Part shown: positions 1 through 5,544 of the stretch, piece after piece
Position numbering within the stretch: position 1 is the first letter of the stretch
How the letters are laid out: the number at the start of each line of letters is the position of its first letter
Assembly (NCBI GenBank): GCA_013204195.1
Contig: JABMOJ010000321.1
Location: 1-5,544 of the forward strand
From: SAR86 cluster bacterium
GTDB lineage: Bacteria; Pseudomonadota; Gammaproteobacteria; Pseudomonadales; Azotimanducaceae
Reading direction: 5' to 3'
DNA: 5,544 bases
Position numbers and translations under genes: made by a program
Notes under the pieces: model-generated
Database searches by the model: none
What the model was told of the DNA's origin: nothing
The model's input: the letters and a program-made list of their open reading frames with translations, nothing else

Positions 1-1
1 G

Positions 2-436
2 CCAGGTCGTATCCACCACTGCATGCGATCTATCGGTGTTGCCGAACGAGCACTCGAGTTGTTGTGCAAGCGCGCGCTGTCACGTACTGCCTTCGGCAAG
101 CCATTGGCTGAATTAGGGGGTAACTATGACGTGATTGCTGATTCACGCATTGAGCTAGATATGTGCCGACTGGCCGTATTGAAAGCCGCGCATATGATGG
201 ATACCATCGGTAACAAGGAAGCACGCAAGTATATTTCCGCCATCAAGGTCTCTGTACCAAACATGGCCTTGCGGGTCATAGACCGTGCCATTCAGATTCA
301 TGGTGCCTTAGGTGTGTCGCAAGACACGCCACTGGCCGCCATGTGGATGGGCCAGCGGACCTTGCGTCTTGCCGATGGTCCAGATGAAGTGCATCGTCGA
401 GTGATCGCTCGCGAAGAGCTGAAACAGTACCAATAG
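2..436 (+). CDS. Acyl-CoA dehydrogenase, ACAD10/ACAD11-like, C-terminal part (5' end outside window)
   Basis: This is the C-terminal flavin-fold helical domain of an acyl-CoA dehydrogenase, a cytoplasmic FAD enzyme that forms the alpha-beta double bond of an acyl-CoA and passes electrons to ETF. The frame is open from the window edge, so the gene starts upstream; the visible 144 codons begin with PGRIHHCMR, which in this family follows a conserved LG pair. The ATG at 23 is internal and not a start. Further family marks are RTAFGKPL, the helix [26 protein letters not shown] and the near-terminal LADGPDEVH. This last motif is typical of the ACAD10/11 branch; by my recalled alignment an Asp stands where medium-chain enzymes carry the catalytic Glu of YEGT. 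The gene stops with TAG and is followed after 54 bases by a terminator. Substrate cannot be read from this part; ACAD11 relatives act on long or 4-hydroxy-acid-derived acyl-CoAs. Family assignment is firm. Confidence 0.93.
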   Translation, partial: PGRIHHCMRSIGVAERALELLCKRALSRTAFGKPLAELGGNYDVIADSRIELDMCRLAVLKAAHMMDTIGNKEARKYISAIKVSVPNMALRVIDRAIQIHGALGVSQDTPLAAMWMGQRTLRLADGPDEVHRRVIAREELKQYQ

Positions 437-490
437 GCTGGATTGACAGGTTGAGCCGAGTAGGGCGTTAACCTGATCGATTAACCATCA

Positions 491-522
491 AGCGGGGCCA
501 CGAAAGTGGTCCCGCTTTTTTT
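491..522 (+). terminator. Rho-independent terminator after the acyl-CoA dehydrogenase
   Basis: An 11-bp stem (491-501 pairing with 506-516, one G-T wobble) closes a GAAA tetraloop at 502-505 and runs directly into seven T residues at 516-522. This is a textbook intrinsic terminator on the + strand. There is no matching A-run on the left side, so it should work in one direction only. It ends the acyl-CoA dehydrogenase transcript and implies that the following gene has its own promoter. Confidence 0.95.
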
Positions 523-543
523 ATACCCGACGTTAACCCGCCG

Positions 544-576
544 AGCGCGAAGGCCTGATTGTCTTGCGTTCGCGCT
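544..576. repeat. 8-bp perfect inverted repeat (AGCGCGAA / TTCGCGCT)
   Basis: The left arm AGCGCGAA (544-551) is the exact reverse complement of TTCGCGCT (569-576), with 17 bases between. There is no T-run, so it is not an intrinsic terminator. It lies in the presumed control region of the PHP-domain gene and its right arm touches a weak candidate -35 box, so an operator or mRNA hairpin is possible. An 8-bp repeat can also arise by chance. Confidence 0.4.
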
Positions 577-752
577 GTATTGTCGCTTAAATACCGAGTG
601 CCGCGGGGTCCCCGATGACGAATGTGAAGCCTGCCGGGCGCCAGACCGCAACACATTGGCGGCTCAGACAATGCACACCATTTGTCACGGTGAATCCAGA
701 TGCCATCAGCCAGCGGGGGCGCGACACGAGGGTTTGACACCACAGGGCAACT

Positions 753-759
753 GAGAAGG
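753..759 (+). promoter_or_regulatory. Ribosome binding site GAGAAGG deciding the start at 765
   Basis: GAGAAGG lies five bases before the ATG at 765, a good Shine-Dalgarno site at a workable distance. The rival in-frame ATG at 807 would give a neater signal peptide, but the nearest AGGG is about 12 bases away and weaker. The site is the reason the longer start was chosen. Confidence 0.6.
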
Positions 760-764
760 CGCCG

Positions 765-3368
765 ATGACCGTTTTTAGGTGCAGGGATACAGGGTTTAGA
801 ACATTGATGATAGTACGCCAACTCAGACACCTGTTCGCCGGGCTAGCGATCATGCTCGCGATGTCGCCATGCTGTGCTCTTTCGGCGACGCTAGCAGAGG
901 ATGACGAGCGACTTGAAGCCACAAGTGCCAGGCGTACCGACGTCGATCAGTTACCGGATCCCACCCTCGACAGCCTGCATCGTCAAGCGCGATTATTGGC
1001 GAACTGGGCCGATACGCTTGAGCGCAACGGTCTAAGTTTGCCGCCGACCATCATGCTCGACATCAGCCGAGCACTGAAGGCTACTTCCGCAGACGATTTC
1101 GGCTTGCTCAGTCAAAGCTTAACCGCCGCGGCAGGTGAACTGACTCAAAATATCGAGCACAAGGATCAGTTAGGTCAGCGGCGCTTTCAGTCCGCAGACC
1201 TATACGTCGGCCACCAAGCGACACTCGAGCAGGTATATACTGTCGGTGCCGACCTAGGTTTAGACGCCAGTCTGCTCTTGGTAACGCCATGGTGGGTGGG
1301 TCAGTTCCAGACCAGCGACCCGGAAGCACCTAACCATATCAGTTTCTCAGTGACCGGCTACGCCTCAGCCACGCTGATTTCCGTGCCGTGGCAGGACATT
1401 CACGGCCGCCACTCACAACCTGAACTCATGCCCGCCATACAAGTCAACGCTGGCAGCCTGTCACCGGGAGATGAGATTCGAGTGTTGTACCAGAATCTTC
1501 GTTTACCGATGACCGCCTCAACGGCGGTTGATTTACCCATGTATTTAAGTACGGGCCGCCAAACCGACTATCGATTCGTGCCGGGTGAGACGCTGGTGTT
1601 GCACGCGGACAGTGTCGCGAGGTTGACCGCCATCGCGCCATCGCTGGTGACGAGCGGAGAACCCTTTGTGATTCAGGTACGGCTCGAAGACCAGTTTGGT
1701 AACCTTGTCGAAGATGACCTGCCATCCTTCGACATCCTTGTCGACGGTACACTTCAAGGCCGCCTCGCCGGCAGCGGGCCGCCCAGCATGACGACAGAAC
1801 CGATTACCTTGGTCGAGTTAGGTCCTCATATCATCGAAATTAAATCTAGTGGTGGCGGCATCAGAGGCGCCACAAACCCAGTGATTGTGCGCTCGAATTT
1901 GGTCGACACCTTATCTTGGGTTGACCTTCATCGCCATAGTTCAGCCAGCGATGGGACGCAATCCCAGGCTGAGATCACGCGCCAGGCTGAAGGATCTCTG
2001 GACAGTTTATTGGTCGCAGATCATGACAACGCGCTCACGGGCACAGGCTGGCAACAACAACCCGCCAGCGAGACCCTTAAGGCTCTACATTGGACTAACC
2101 CCGTCGACCGAGGCGGTCATCACTTGCTGGTGACTCGCGGTGACTATGACTTGCACCCAGCACCCGCCGCGGTCTGGCCCACAATTTTTGCGCTAACGAA
2201 CGGCCTGAGCCCAATAGACTCATTGCTAGTCGCACTACCAGAGGTCCCCGGTGACGATCGGTTTGATGACCCAAGGTTGTCTCGGCTGGTTGAAATCGTC
2301 AGCGGTGATGCAGCCTTTGATTGGTATGGTCAGCGTTGGGCTCAGCGTGGATCAAGAGTCGGGTTCACGGGATCTGCCGAGTCTCACGCTTGGCAGCCAG
2401 GGCGGCCAGCCGCAGCGGGTGTGACTGCCGTCTGGATAAAACCTGGGGAGTCGCTCCTGAGCGCGTTACAACAGGGGCGAACCTATGTGACCACTGGGCC
2501 TCGAATGCTACTCGAAGTCGCGATCAATGGCGCACAGCCCGGTCAGCGCACAAGTAACAGTGTTCGACGAAAGATACTCGGTCAGGTTTTTGGAACCGCC
2601 GGCATTCGTCAGATTGATTTGTTCAAGAATGGTCAAATCATTGACTCCATTAATTACGCGGGCCGGGAACGTGATCGATTACCCGCAAATTCTGTGACCC
2701 TCGCGGTGACCTTTGACTCTGCTTCGAGTCCTATCGGCGGGCAGCGTGATTTGCCCCGCAATGGTCGAGAATGGCTGGGTTATATCACCGAGACTGGCGC
2801 CACTATCGCAGCGGTAGCCGCGCCTGGATTTAGAAACCCTCTGCGCCAAGCAGTGGCACTGAACCCCGGTCAAGCCAATCGCGTCGACTTCATAACCTGG
2901 ACTCGAGGCTTACCCAGCAGCTTCTACCTTGAGATGAACCTCTTCGACGCGCCGGTAGCCAAAGATCAGCTAGAAACTGAATTGTTAGCCGCTCGAGATG
3001 ATCAAGGTCTACGTCTCAAGGCAGTAAGAGAGACTGCCGTGACCTTTGAGCTGAATCTCAGTGCCGGCCATGAAGACAAGACAGTATTGCCAAGCACCCG
3101 GGCCTCCTCACCCACGCCGGCGATTCGTCAGCAATTAAGCTTAAGTGAGCTGCTCTCAGGCCCCGTAATCCGTACCTTCGACGTTGATGGCTACCAGGAT
3201 AAGGTCACCTACGAACTGATTCAAACTGATGTTGCTACTAATCAGCAATTTGAGTTTATCGATACTCTAACCCCCAGGGCGGGCGACAATTATGTGATTC
3301 GAGTTCACCAGCTTGATGATCATATGGCTTGGAGTAGCCCGGTGTGGGTTGGTGGCTTCGACTTGTGA
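765..3368 (+). CDS. Exported PHP-fold metallohydrolase-like protein, DUF3604/CehA-like
   Basis: 867 residues. A hydrophobic segment at about residues 22-40 ending in CALSA looks like a Sec signal peptide; the n-region is long from this start and more usual if translation begins at ATG 807. A helical stretch (about 55-130) is followed by beta-rich, Ig-like regions (about 140-375, including LEDQFGN). The PHP-like domain begins at residue 386: DLHRHSSASDG gives H389, H391 and D396, and VADHDN gives H420. Later marks recalled from DUF3604 proteins are GGHHLLV (H452, H453), VEIVSG (509-514), GFTGSAESHAW (H541), GRTYVTTGPRM (571-581) and the closing AWSSPVWVGG. PHP-fold enzymes are metal-dependent phosphoesterases or related hydrolases; the substrate of this branch is not known to me. 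Several expected ligands seem replaced (see findings), so activity is uncertain. The gene ends inside the next one (25-bp overlap). The family call is fairly sure, the function is not. Confidence 0.85.
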   Translation: MTVFRCRDTGFRTLMIVRQLRHLFAGLAIMLAMSPCCALSATLAEDDERLEATSARRTDVDQLPDPTLDSLHRQARLLANWADTLERNGLSLPPTIMLDISRALKATSADDFGLLSQSLTAAAGELTQNIEHKDQLGQRRFQSADLYVGHQATLEQVYTVGADLGLDASLLLVTPWWVGQFQTSDPEAPNHISFSVTGYASATLISVPWQDIHGRHSQPELMPAIQVNAGSLSPGDEIRVLYQNLRLPMTASTAVDLPMYLSTGRQTDYRFVPGETLVLHADSVARLTAIAPSLVTSGEPFVIQVRLEDQFGNLVEDDLPSFDILVDGTLQGRLAGSGPPSMTTEPITLVELGPHIIEIKSSGGGIRGATNPVIVRSNLVDTLSWVDLHRHSSASDGTQSQAEITRQAEGSLDSLLVADHDNALTGTGWQQQPASETLKALHWTNPVDRGGHHLLVTRGDYDLHPAPAAVWPTIFALTNGLSPIDSLLVALPEVPGDDRFDDPRLSRLVEIVSGDAAFDWYGQRWAQRGSRVGFTGSAESHAWQPGRPAAAGVTAVWIKPGESLLSALQQGRTYVTTGPRMLLEVAINGAQPGQRTSNSVRRKILGQVFGTAGIRQIDLFKNGQIIDSINYAGRERDRLPANSVTLAVTFDSASSPIGGQRDLPRNGREWLGYITETGATIAAVAAPGFRNPLRQAVALNPGQANRVDFITWTRGLPSSFYLEMNLFDAPVAKDQLETELLAARDDQGLRLKAVRETAVTFELNLSAGHEDKTVLPSTRASSPTPAIRQQLSLSELLSGPVIRTFDVDGYQDKVTYELIQTDVATNQQFEFIDTLTPRAGDNYVIRVHQLDDHMAWSSPVWVGGFDL
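3331..3334 (+). promoter_or_regulatory. Ribosome binding site GGAG supporting the GTG start at 3344
   Basis: GGAG stands nine bases before the GTG at 3344, inside the end of the preceding gene. A second in-frame GTG at 3365 overlaps the upstream TGA stop as GTGA and would also keep a signal peptide, but has no clear Shine-Dalgarno site. Either start implies translational coupling to the PHP gene. Confidence 0.5.
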
Positions 3369-4270
3369 TAAGCCTGCGGCTGGCTTTAATTGTCGGTCTG
3401 TTCTGGCCCGCTTTGGGGTTGGCCGCACCGGTAAGCTTATGGCAAATTCAACAGGGTCAGGCGACCTTGTTTCTGCTCGGTTCGATGCATGCAGTCAAAC
3501 CCAGCCTCTATCCCTTGCCGACAGTCATTGAAGCGGCGTTTTCAGCAGCGGATCAGTTAGTTCTCGAGATTGATTTAGGGCTGACTGCGCCGGCTATCAT
3601 GGCCCGAGCCTTAGCGTCGCGAGGAACCTATCCGGCGACAGAGAACCTGTCAGCCAGCCTGAGCACGGAAACGCTCGGGCTGTTAACCCACTACCTGCAA
3701 ACACATCAAGAGAGCCTGCAAACGATGGGTTTAAGTCTTGCGTCGGTCCAGCAGCTGCGCCCCTGGTATCTCGCGTTGCTATTGAGCCTTCACGAGCTGA
3801 CGGAATTGGGCTATTTGCCTGCACTCGGCATCGATCAACACTATTACGAGAAAGCCGTGTTCGCAGACAAGCCCGTCTTTGGCCTTGAGACGCTCGAAAG
3901 CCAAATTGCTCTGCTGTCTGCGGGTACCGAGCGCCAACAGGAACAGATGCTTAGAGCAGCAATTGACGCGAACCAGACCATCGATTTGCTGTTATCAACC
4001 TTAACGGCGGCCTGGGTAGCTGGCGAGATTCAACAGATGTATGAACTGGCTATGACAGATCAAGCTGACTATCCTGAGCTCGAGGACCTGATGCTCGAGT
4101 ACCTCGATCAGCGCAACTTGCAGATGGCCGCCAAGCTCAGAACCTATCTCGACGGCGACCAGACCACGCTGGCGTTGGTCGGCGCTCTGCATCTAGGCGG
4201 CGAGCAGGGTCTGTTAGCGTTACTCAGCAAGGACTACACAATCACCCAATTACAGAGCAGCGCCCCTTGA
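3344..4270 (+). CDS. TraB/GumN family exported protein
   Basis: 308 residues from a GTG start. Residues 1-27 form a signal peptide with a hydrophobic core (LRLALIVGLFWPALGLA) and probable cleavage near A27, so the protein is likely periplasmic or surface-bound. Family marks in order: FLLGSMH (G46-H49), the potential first active-site patch; LPTVIEAAF and LVLEIDL with E75 and D77; LGIDQHY; GLETLESQ (180-187); a helical middle with the RN pair at 257-258; and VGALHLGGEQGL with H283, followed by YTITQL. TraB/GumN proteins share a fold with TraB/PrgY and the Tiki metalloproteases, where the GxxH and Glu motifs bind metal; bacterial members are largely uncharacterised. Length is usual for the family and nothing is truncated. 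It overlaps the PHP gene by 25 bp, which suggests joint expression. Family sure; substrate unknown. Confidence 0.92.
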   Translation: MGWWLRLVISLRLALIVGLFWPALGLAAPVSLWQIQQGQATLFLLGSMHAVKPSLYPLPTVIEAAFSAADQLVLEIDLGLTAPAIMARALASRGTYPATENLSASLSTETLGLLTHYLQTHQESLQTMGLSLASVQQLRPWYLALLLSLHELTELGYLPALGIDQHYYEKAVFADKPVFGLETLESQIALLSAGTERQQEQMLRAAIDANQTIDLLLSTLTAAWVAGEIQQMYELAMTDQADYPELEDLMLEYLDQRNLQMAAKLRTYLDGDQTTLALVGALHLGGEQGLLALLSKDYTITQLQSSAP

Positions 4271-4358
4271 AGCCCGCGCAAGGGATCACCCGATGATCAT
4301 TGGCGAGAGTCCTTGTGTCAATCAGGTGGGGAATTTAAGCTGAGCGCCGACATATAAT

Positions 4359-4363
4359 GGAGA
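4359..4363 (+). promoter_or_regulatory. Ribosome binding site GGAGA of the glyoxalase-like gene
   Basis: GGAGA lies seven bases before the ATG at 4371. It confirms the start and shows that the initiation signals of the interrupted gene are still intact. Confidence 0.7.
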
Positions 4364-4370
4364 ACCGAGC

Positions 4371-4793
4371 ATGAAATACTTACACACGATGGTGCGCGTT
4401 AACGACATCGATGCGTCACTCGCATTTTATTGCCAGCATCTCGGCCTTGAAGAACTGCGCCGTATCGATAACGAACAGGGTCGATTTTCCCTGGTGTTCC
4501 TAGCGGCGCCCGGTGACAGCAGCGCCCAGGTTGAGCTGACGTAGAACTGGGACGGCGACGAACTGGGTGAGGGCAGTCGTAATTTTGGTCATCTGGCCTA
4601 TGCCGTTGAAGATATCTACGCAACCTGTCAGCAACTGTTAGATGGGGGAGTCATTATTAACCGACCACCACGAGACGGTCGCATGGCTTTTGTCCGTTCG
4701 CCCGATAACATCTCTATCGAATTGCTTCAGGCTGGCGATGCCTTAGCCCCGGCGGAACCCTGGGTATCAATGCCGAACATCGGACACTGGTAG
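4371..4793 (+). pseudogene. gloA: Glyoxalase I-like VOC protein (lactoylglutathione lyase type) interrupted by an in-frame TAG
   Basis: The frame encodes a 140-codon glyoxalase I-type protein of the vicinal oxygen chelate fold. Glyoxalase I isomerises the hemithioacetal of methylglyoxal and glutathione to lactoylglutathione, using a Ni or Zn site, in the cytoplasm. The start MKYLHTMVRV is typical, and the expected ligands are H5, E55 (in QVELT), H74 (in NFGHLAY) and E117 (in SIELLQ). Other family marks are [16 protein letters not shown] and RSPDNIS. Codon 58, at 4542-4544, is TAG; relatives have Tyr or His there (ELTYNWD or ELTHNWD), and TAC or TAT to TAG needs one base change. No frameshift or other damage is seen. 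As written, translation yields 57 residues with half of the metal site. It is therefore a recent pseudogene, a sequence error or, less likely, a readthrough gene. It abuts the phosphatase. The gene symbol is by family resemblance. Confidence 0.88.
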
Positions 4794-4794
4794 T

Positions 4795-5409
4795 ATGACG
4801 GAGACGACAATCTATTTGGTTCGCCATGGACAAATTGATGCCAACGTCGATCGTCGTTGGTTTGGCTCAACCGACAGTAATTTGAATGCTCAGGGGCTAC
4901 AGCAGGCGGACCGGCTGACTGCGCTATTCCAGGAACAGTATCCAGCAATTACAGCCAGTTATAGTAGTCCTTTAAAGCGAACTATGCGCACTGCGAAAGG
5001 CGTGACCGGTGATTTCTTTGGCCCAGCCAGCGCTCATCCCGGCCTTCGAGAATATGCCATTGGTGAGCTTGAAGGCACACACTTTGATGTGCTGCACGCC
5101 GAGCACCAATTTTTCGCCAAGATTGCAGCCGACGCAGATTATGCGCCTGGTGGTGGTGAATCGGTGAATCAGGTTCGAGATCGCATGTTGGTCACGCTGG
5201 AAGAATTACGGGTACGTCATGTGGGCGAGGAGATTGCGGTGATTAGCCATGGTGCGGCCATGGCCATTGCGCTTGCGACCTTACTGAAGGGCAGTGCGTA
5301 TCCCTTCAACGATTATCACATGGATAATACTGGCGTCAGCAAGCTGGTTCTTGGCAAGACCCCTAAACTGGTGTTTTTTAATCGCATCACACATCTCGAA
5401 GGGCTTTAA
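4795..5409 (+). CDS. Histidine phosphatase (phosphoglycerate mutase-like) family protein
   Basis: 204 residues. The catalytic motif VRHGQ gives R10, the phospho-accepting H11 and G12 right at the N-terminus. SSPLKRTMRTA (57-67) brings the second phosphate-binding arginine R62. LREYAIGELEG (84-94) supplies the likely acid E86, GGGES (119-123) is the usual loop, and VISHGAAM carries the second catalytic histidine H152. Such branch-1 enzymes hydrolyse or transfer phosphate on sugars, nucleotides, cofactors or proteins; the substrate cannot be told from sequence. There is no signal peptide, so it should be cytoplasmic. The ATG comes one base after the stop of the glyoxalase-like frame (TAG T ATG) and has no clear Shine-Dalgarno site, so it probably depends on ribosomes finishing that frame. 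All active-site residues are present and length is normal. Confidence 0.93.
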   Translation: MTETTIYLVRHGQIDANVDRRWFGSTDSNLNAQGLQQADRLTALFQEQYPAITASYSSPLKRTMRTAKGVTGDFFGPASAHPGLREYAIGELEGTHFDVLHAEHQFFAKIAADADYAPGGGESVNQVRDRMLVTLEELRVRHVGEEIAVISHGAAMAIALATLLKGSAYPFNDYHMDNTGVSKLVLGKTPKLVFFNRITHLEGL

Positions 5410-5508
5410 GGGCGCAGATGGCATAGCGCTGAATTTGACGCCGTGGCCCGGCTGCGCTCGCAACCTCAATCGTTGTTAGTGCGGCCCCAGCACGGGACTT
5501 ATGTTTGA
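5410..5508 (+). pseudogene. Possible remnant of a GntR-type regulator (weak)
   Basis: After the phosphatase stop, the frame reads through 32 codons to a TGA at 5506. Its end, LLVRPQHGTYV, resembles the wing that closes the DNA-binding domain of GntR-family regulators, where motifs like VRPQxGTFV are common, and ARL just before could be the tail of the recognition helix. There is no start codon with a ribosome site, too little room for a full winged helix, and the frame is broken. About 20 bases on, in another frame, LDLVQVFD could continue such a protein. This is a resemblance only and may be chance. No terminator was found in the final 135 bases. Confidence 0.2.
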
Positions 5509-5544
5509 CGACACTTGACCTCGTTCAGGTATTCGACAAATCAA

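Larger units (their letters stand above)
523..764. other. Non-coding gap upstream of the PHP-domain gene
   Basis: No reading frame here resembles a protein on either strand; the open frames that cross it lack a ribosome site or family features. Because a terminator stands just before it, the promoter for the 765 gene should lie here. The best candidate I can point to is TTGCGT (564-569), a 17-base spacer and TTAAAT (587-592); this is only 3/6 and 4/6 matches to sigma-70 boxes, so it is weak. An inverted repeat at 544-576 overlaps its -35 box. A perfect TTGACA at 734-739 has no -10 partner at normal spacing. Confidence 0.5.

Noticed and set aside
466..538. CGTTAACC direct repeat at 466-473 and 531-538 flanking the terminator
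   Set aside because: Only 8 bases, two copies, no element between them other than the terminator; likely chance.
734..739. Consensus -35 hexamer TTGACA before the PHP gene
   Set aside because: No -10-like hexamer at 16-18 bases, and the start of transcription would fall beyond the ATG at 765.
506..754. Open frame of 82 codons on the + strand in the 437-764 gap
   Set aside because: It starts inside the terminator stem, has no ribosome site, and its Cys/Arg-rich product resembles nothing I know.
468..922. Antisense open frames across the gap and the start of the PHP gene (468-830 and 587-922)
   Set aside because: Low-complexity shadow translations with no family motifs, no ribosome sites, and overlap with the terminator or the strongly supported + strand gene.
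4353..4358. Perfect TATAAT box before the glyoxalase-like gene
   Set aside because: No acceptable -35 box stands 16-18 bases upstream, and transcription from it would begin near 4365, downstream of the Shine-Dalgarno site at 4359-4363, leaving that site out of the mRNA.
4542..4544. TAG as a reassigned sense codon throughout the genome
   Set aside because: TAG ends the acyl-CoA dehydrogenase at 434 and the glyoxalase-like frame at 4791, both at the expected family C-terminus, so TAG acts as a normal stop here. Rare suppression is not excluded.
4545..4793. Separate downstream gene for the C-terminal half of the glyoxalase
   Set aside because: The first in-frame ATG after the stop is codon 105 (4683), beyond the H74 ligand, and there is no in-frame GTG or TTG with a ribosome site near the stop.
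5436..5490. Short hairpins after the phosphatase as a terminator
   Set aside because: Stems of only 4 bp and no T-run follow them.

Overview
The window reads as a piece of a proteobacterial, probably gammaproteobacterial, chromosome. It has moderate GC, tightly packed genes all on the + strand, good Shine-Dalgarno sites, and household families common in marine and environmental gammaproteobacteria: an ACAD11-type acyl-CoA dehydrogenase, a glyoxalase I-like protein, a TraB/GumN protein and a histidine phosphatase. This assignment is inferred from protein style; no taxonomic marker is present. I see no CRISPR array, insertion sequence, tRNA or rRNA.

Layout. (1) Positions 2-436 hold the C-terminal part of an acyl-CoA dehydrogenase that enters from the left edge and is closed by a strong intrinsic terminator at 491-522. 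(2) The rest of the gap up to 764 is non-coding and holds an 8-bp inverted repeat. (3) Positions 765-3368 encode an 867-residue exported protein with a PHP-type metallohydrolase domain of the DUF3604/CehA-like kind. It overlaps by 25 bp (4) a TraB/GumN-family exported protein (3344-4270, GTG start), so the two are probably translated together. (5) After a 100-bp gap comes a glyoxalase I-like gene (4371-4793) interrupted by an in-frame amber codon at 4542-4544. The rest of its frame, including all four expected metal ligands, is intact. (6) One base after its natural stop starts a histidine phosphatase (4795-5409). (7) The last 135 bp contain no intact gene, only a weak trace that resembles part of a GntR-type regulator.

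How the genes fit together. The terminator separates the dehydrogenase from what follows. The PHP protein and the TraB/GumN protein look like a coupled pair, both acting outside the cytoplasm. The glyoxalase-like gene and the phosphatase look like a second coupled cytoplasmic pair. The most notable points are the single nonsense codon in an otherwise well-preserved glyoxalase gene, with its possible effect on the coupled phosphatase, and the apparently altered metal-site residues of the PHP protein. I did not find convincing evidence for a wholly new multi-gene system.
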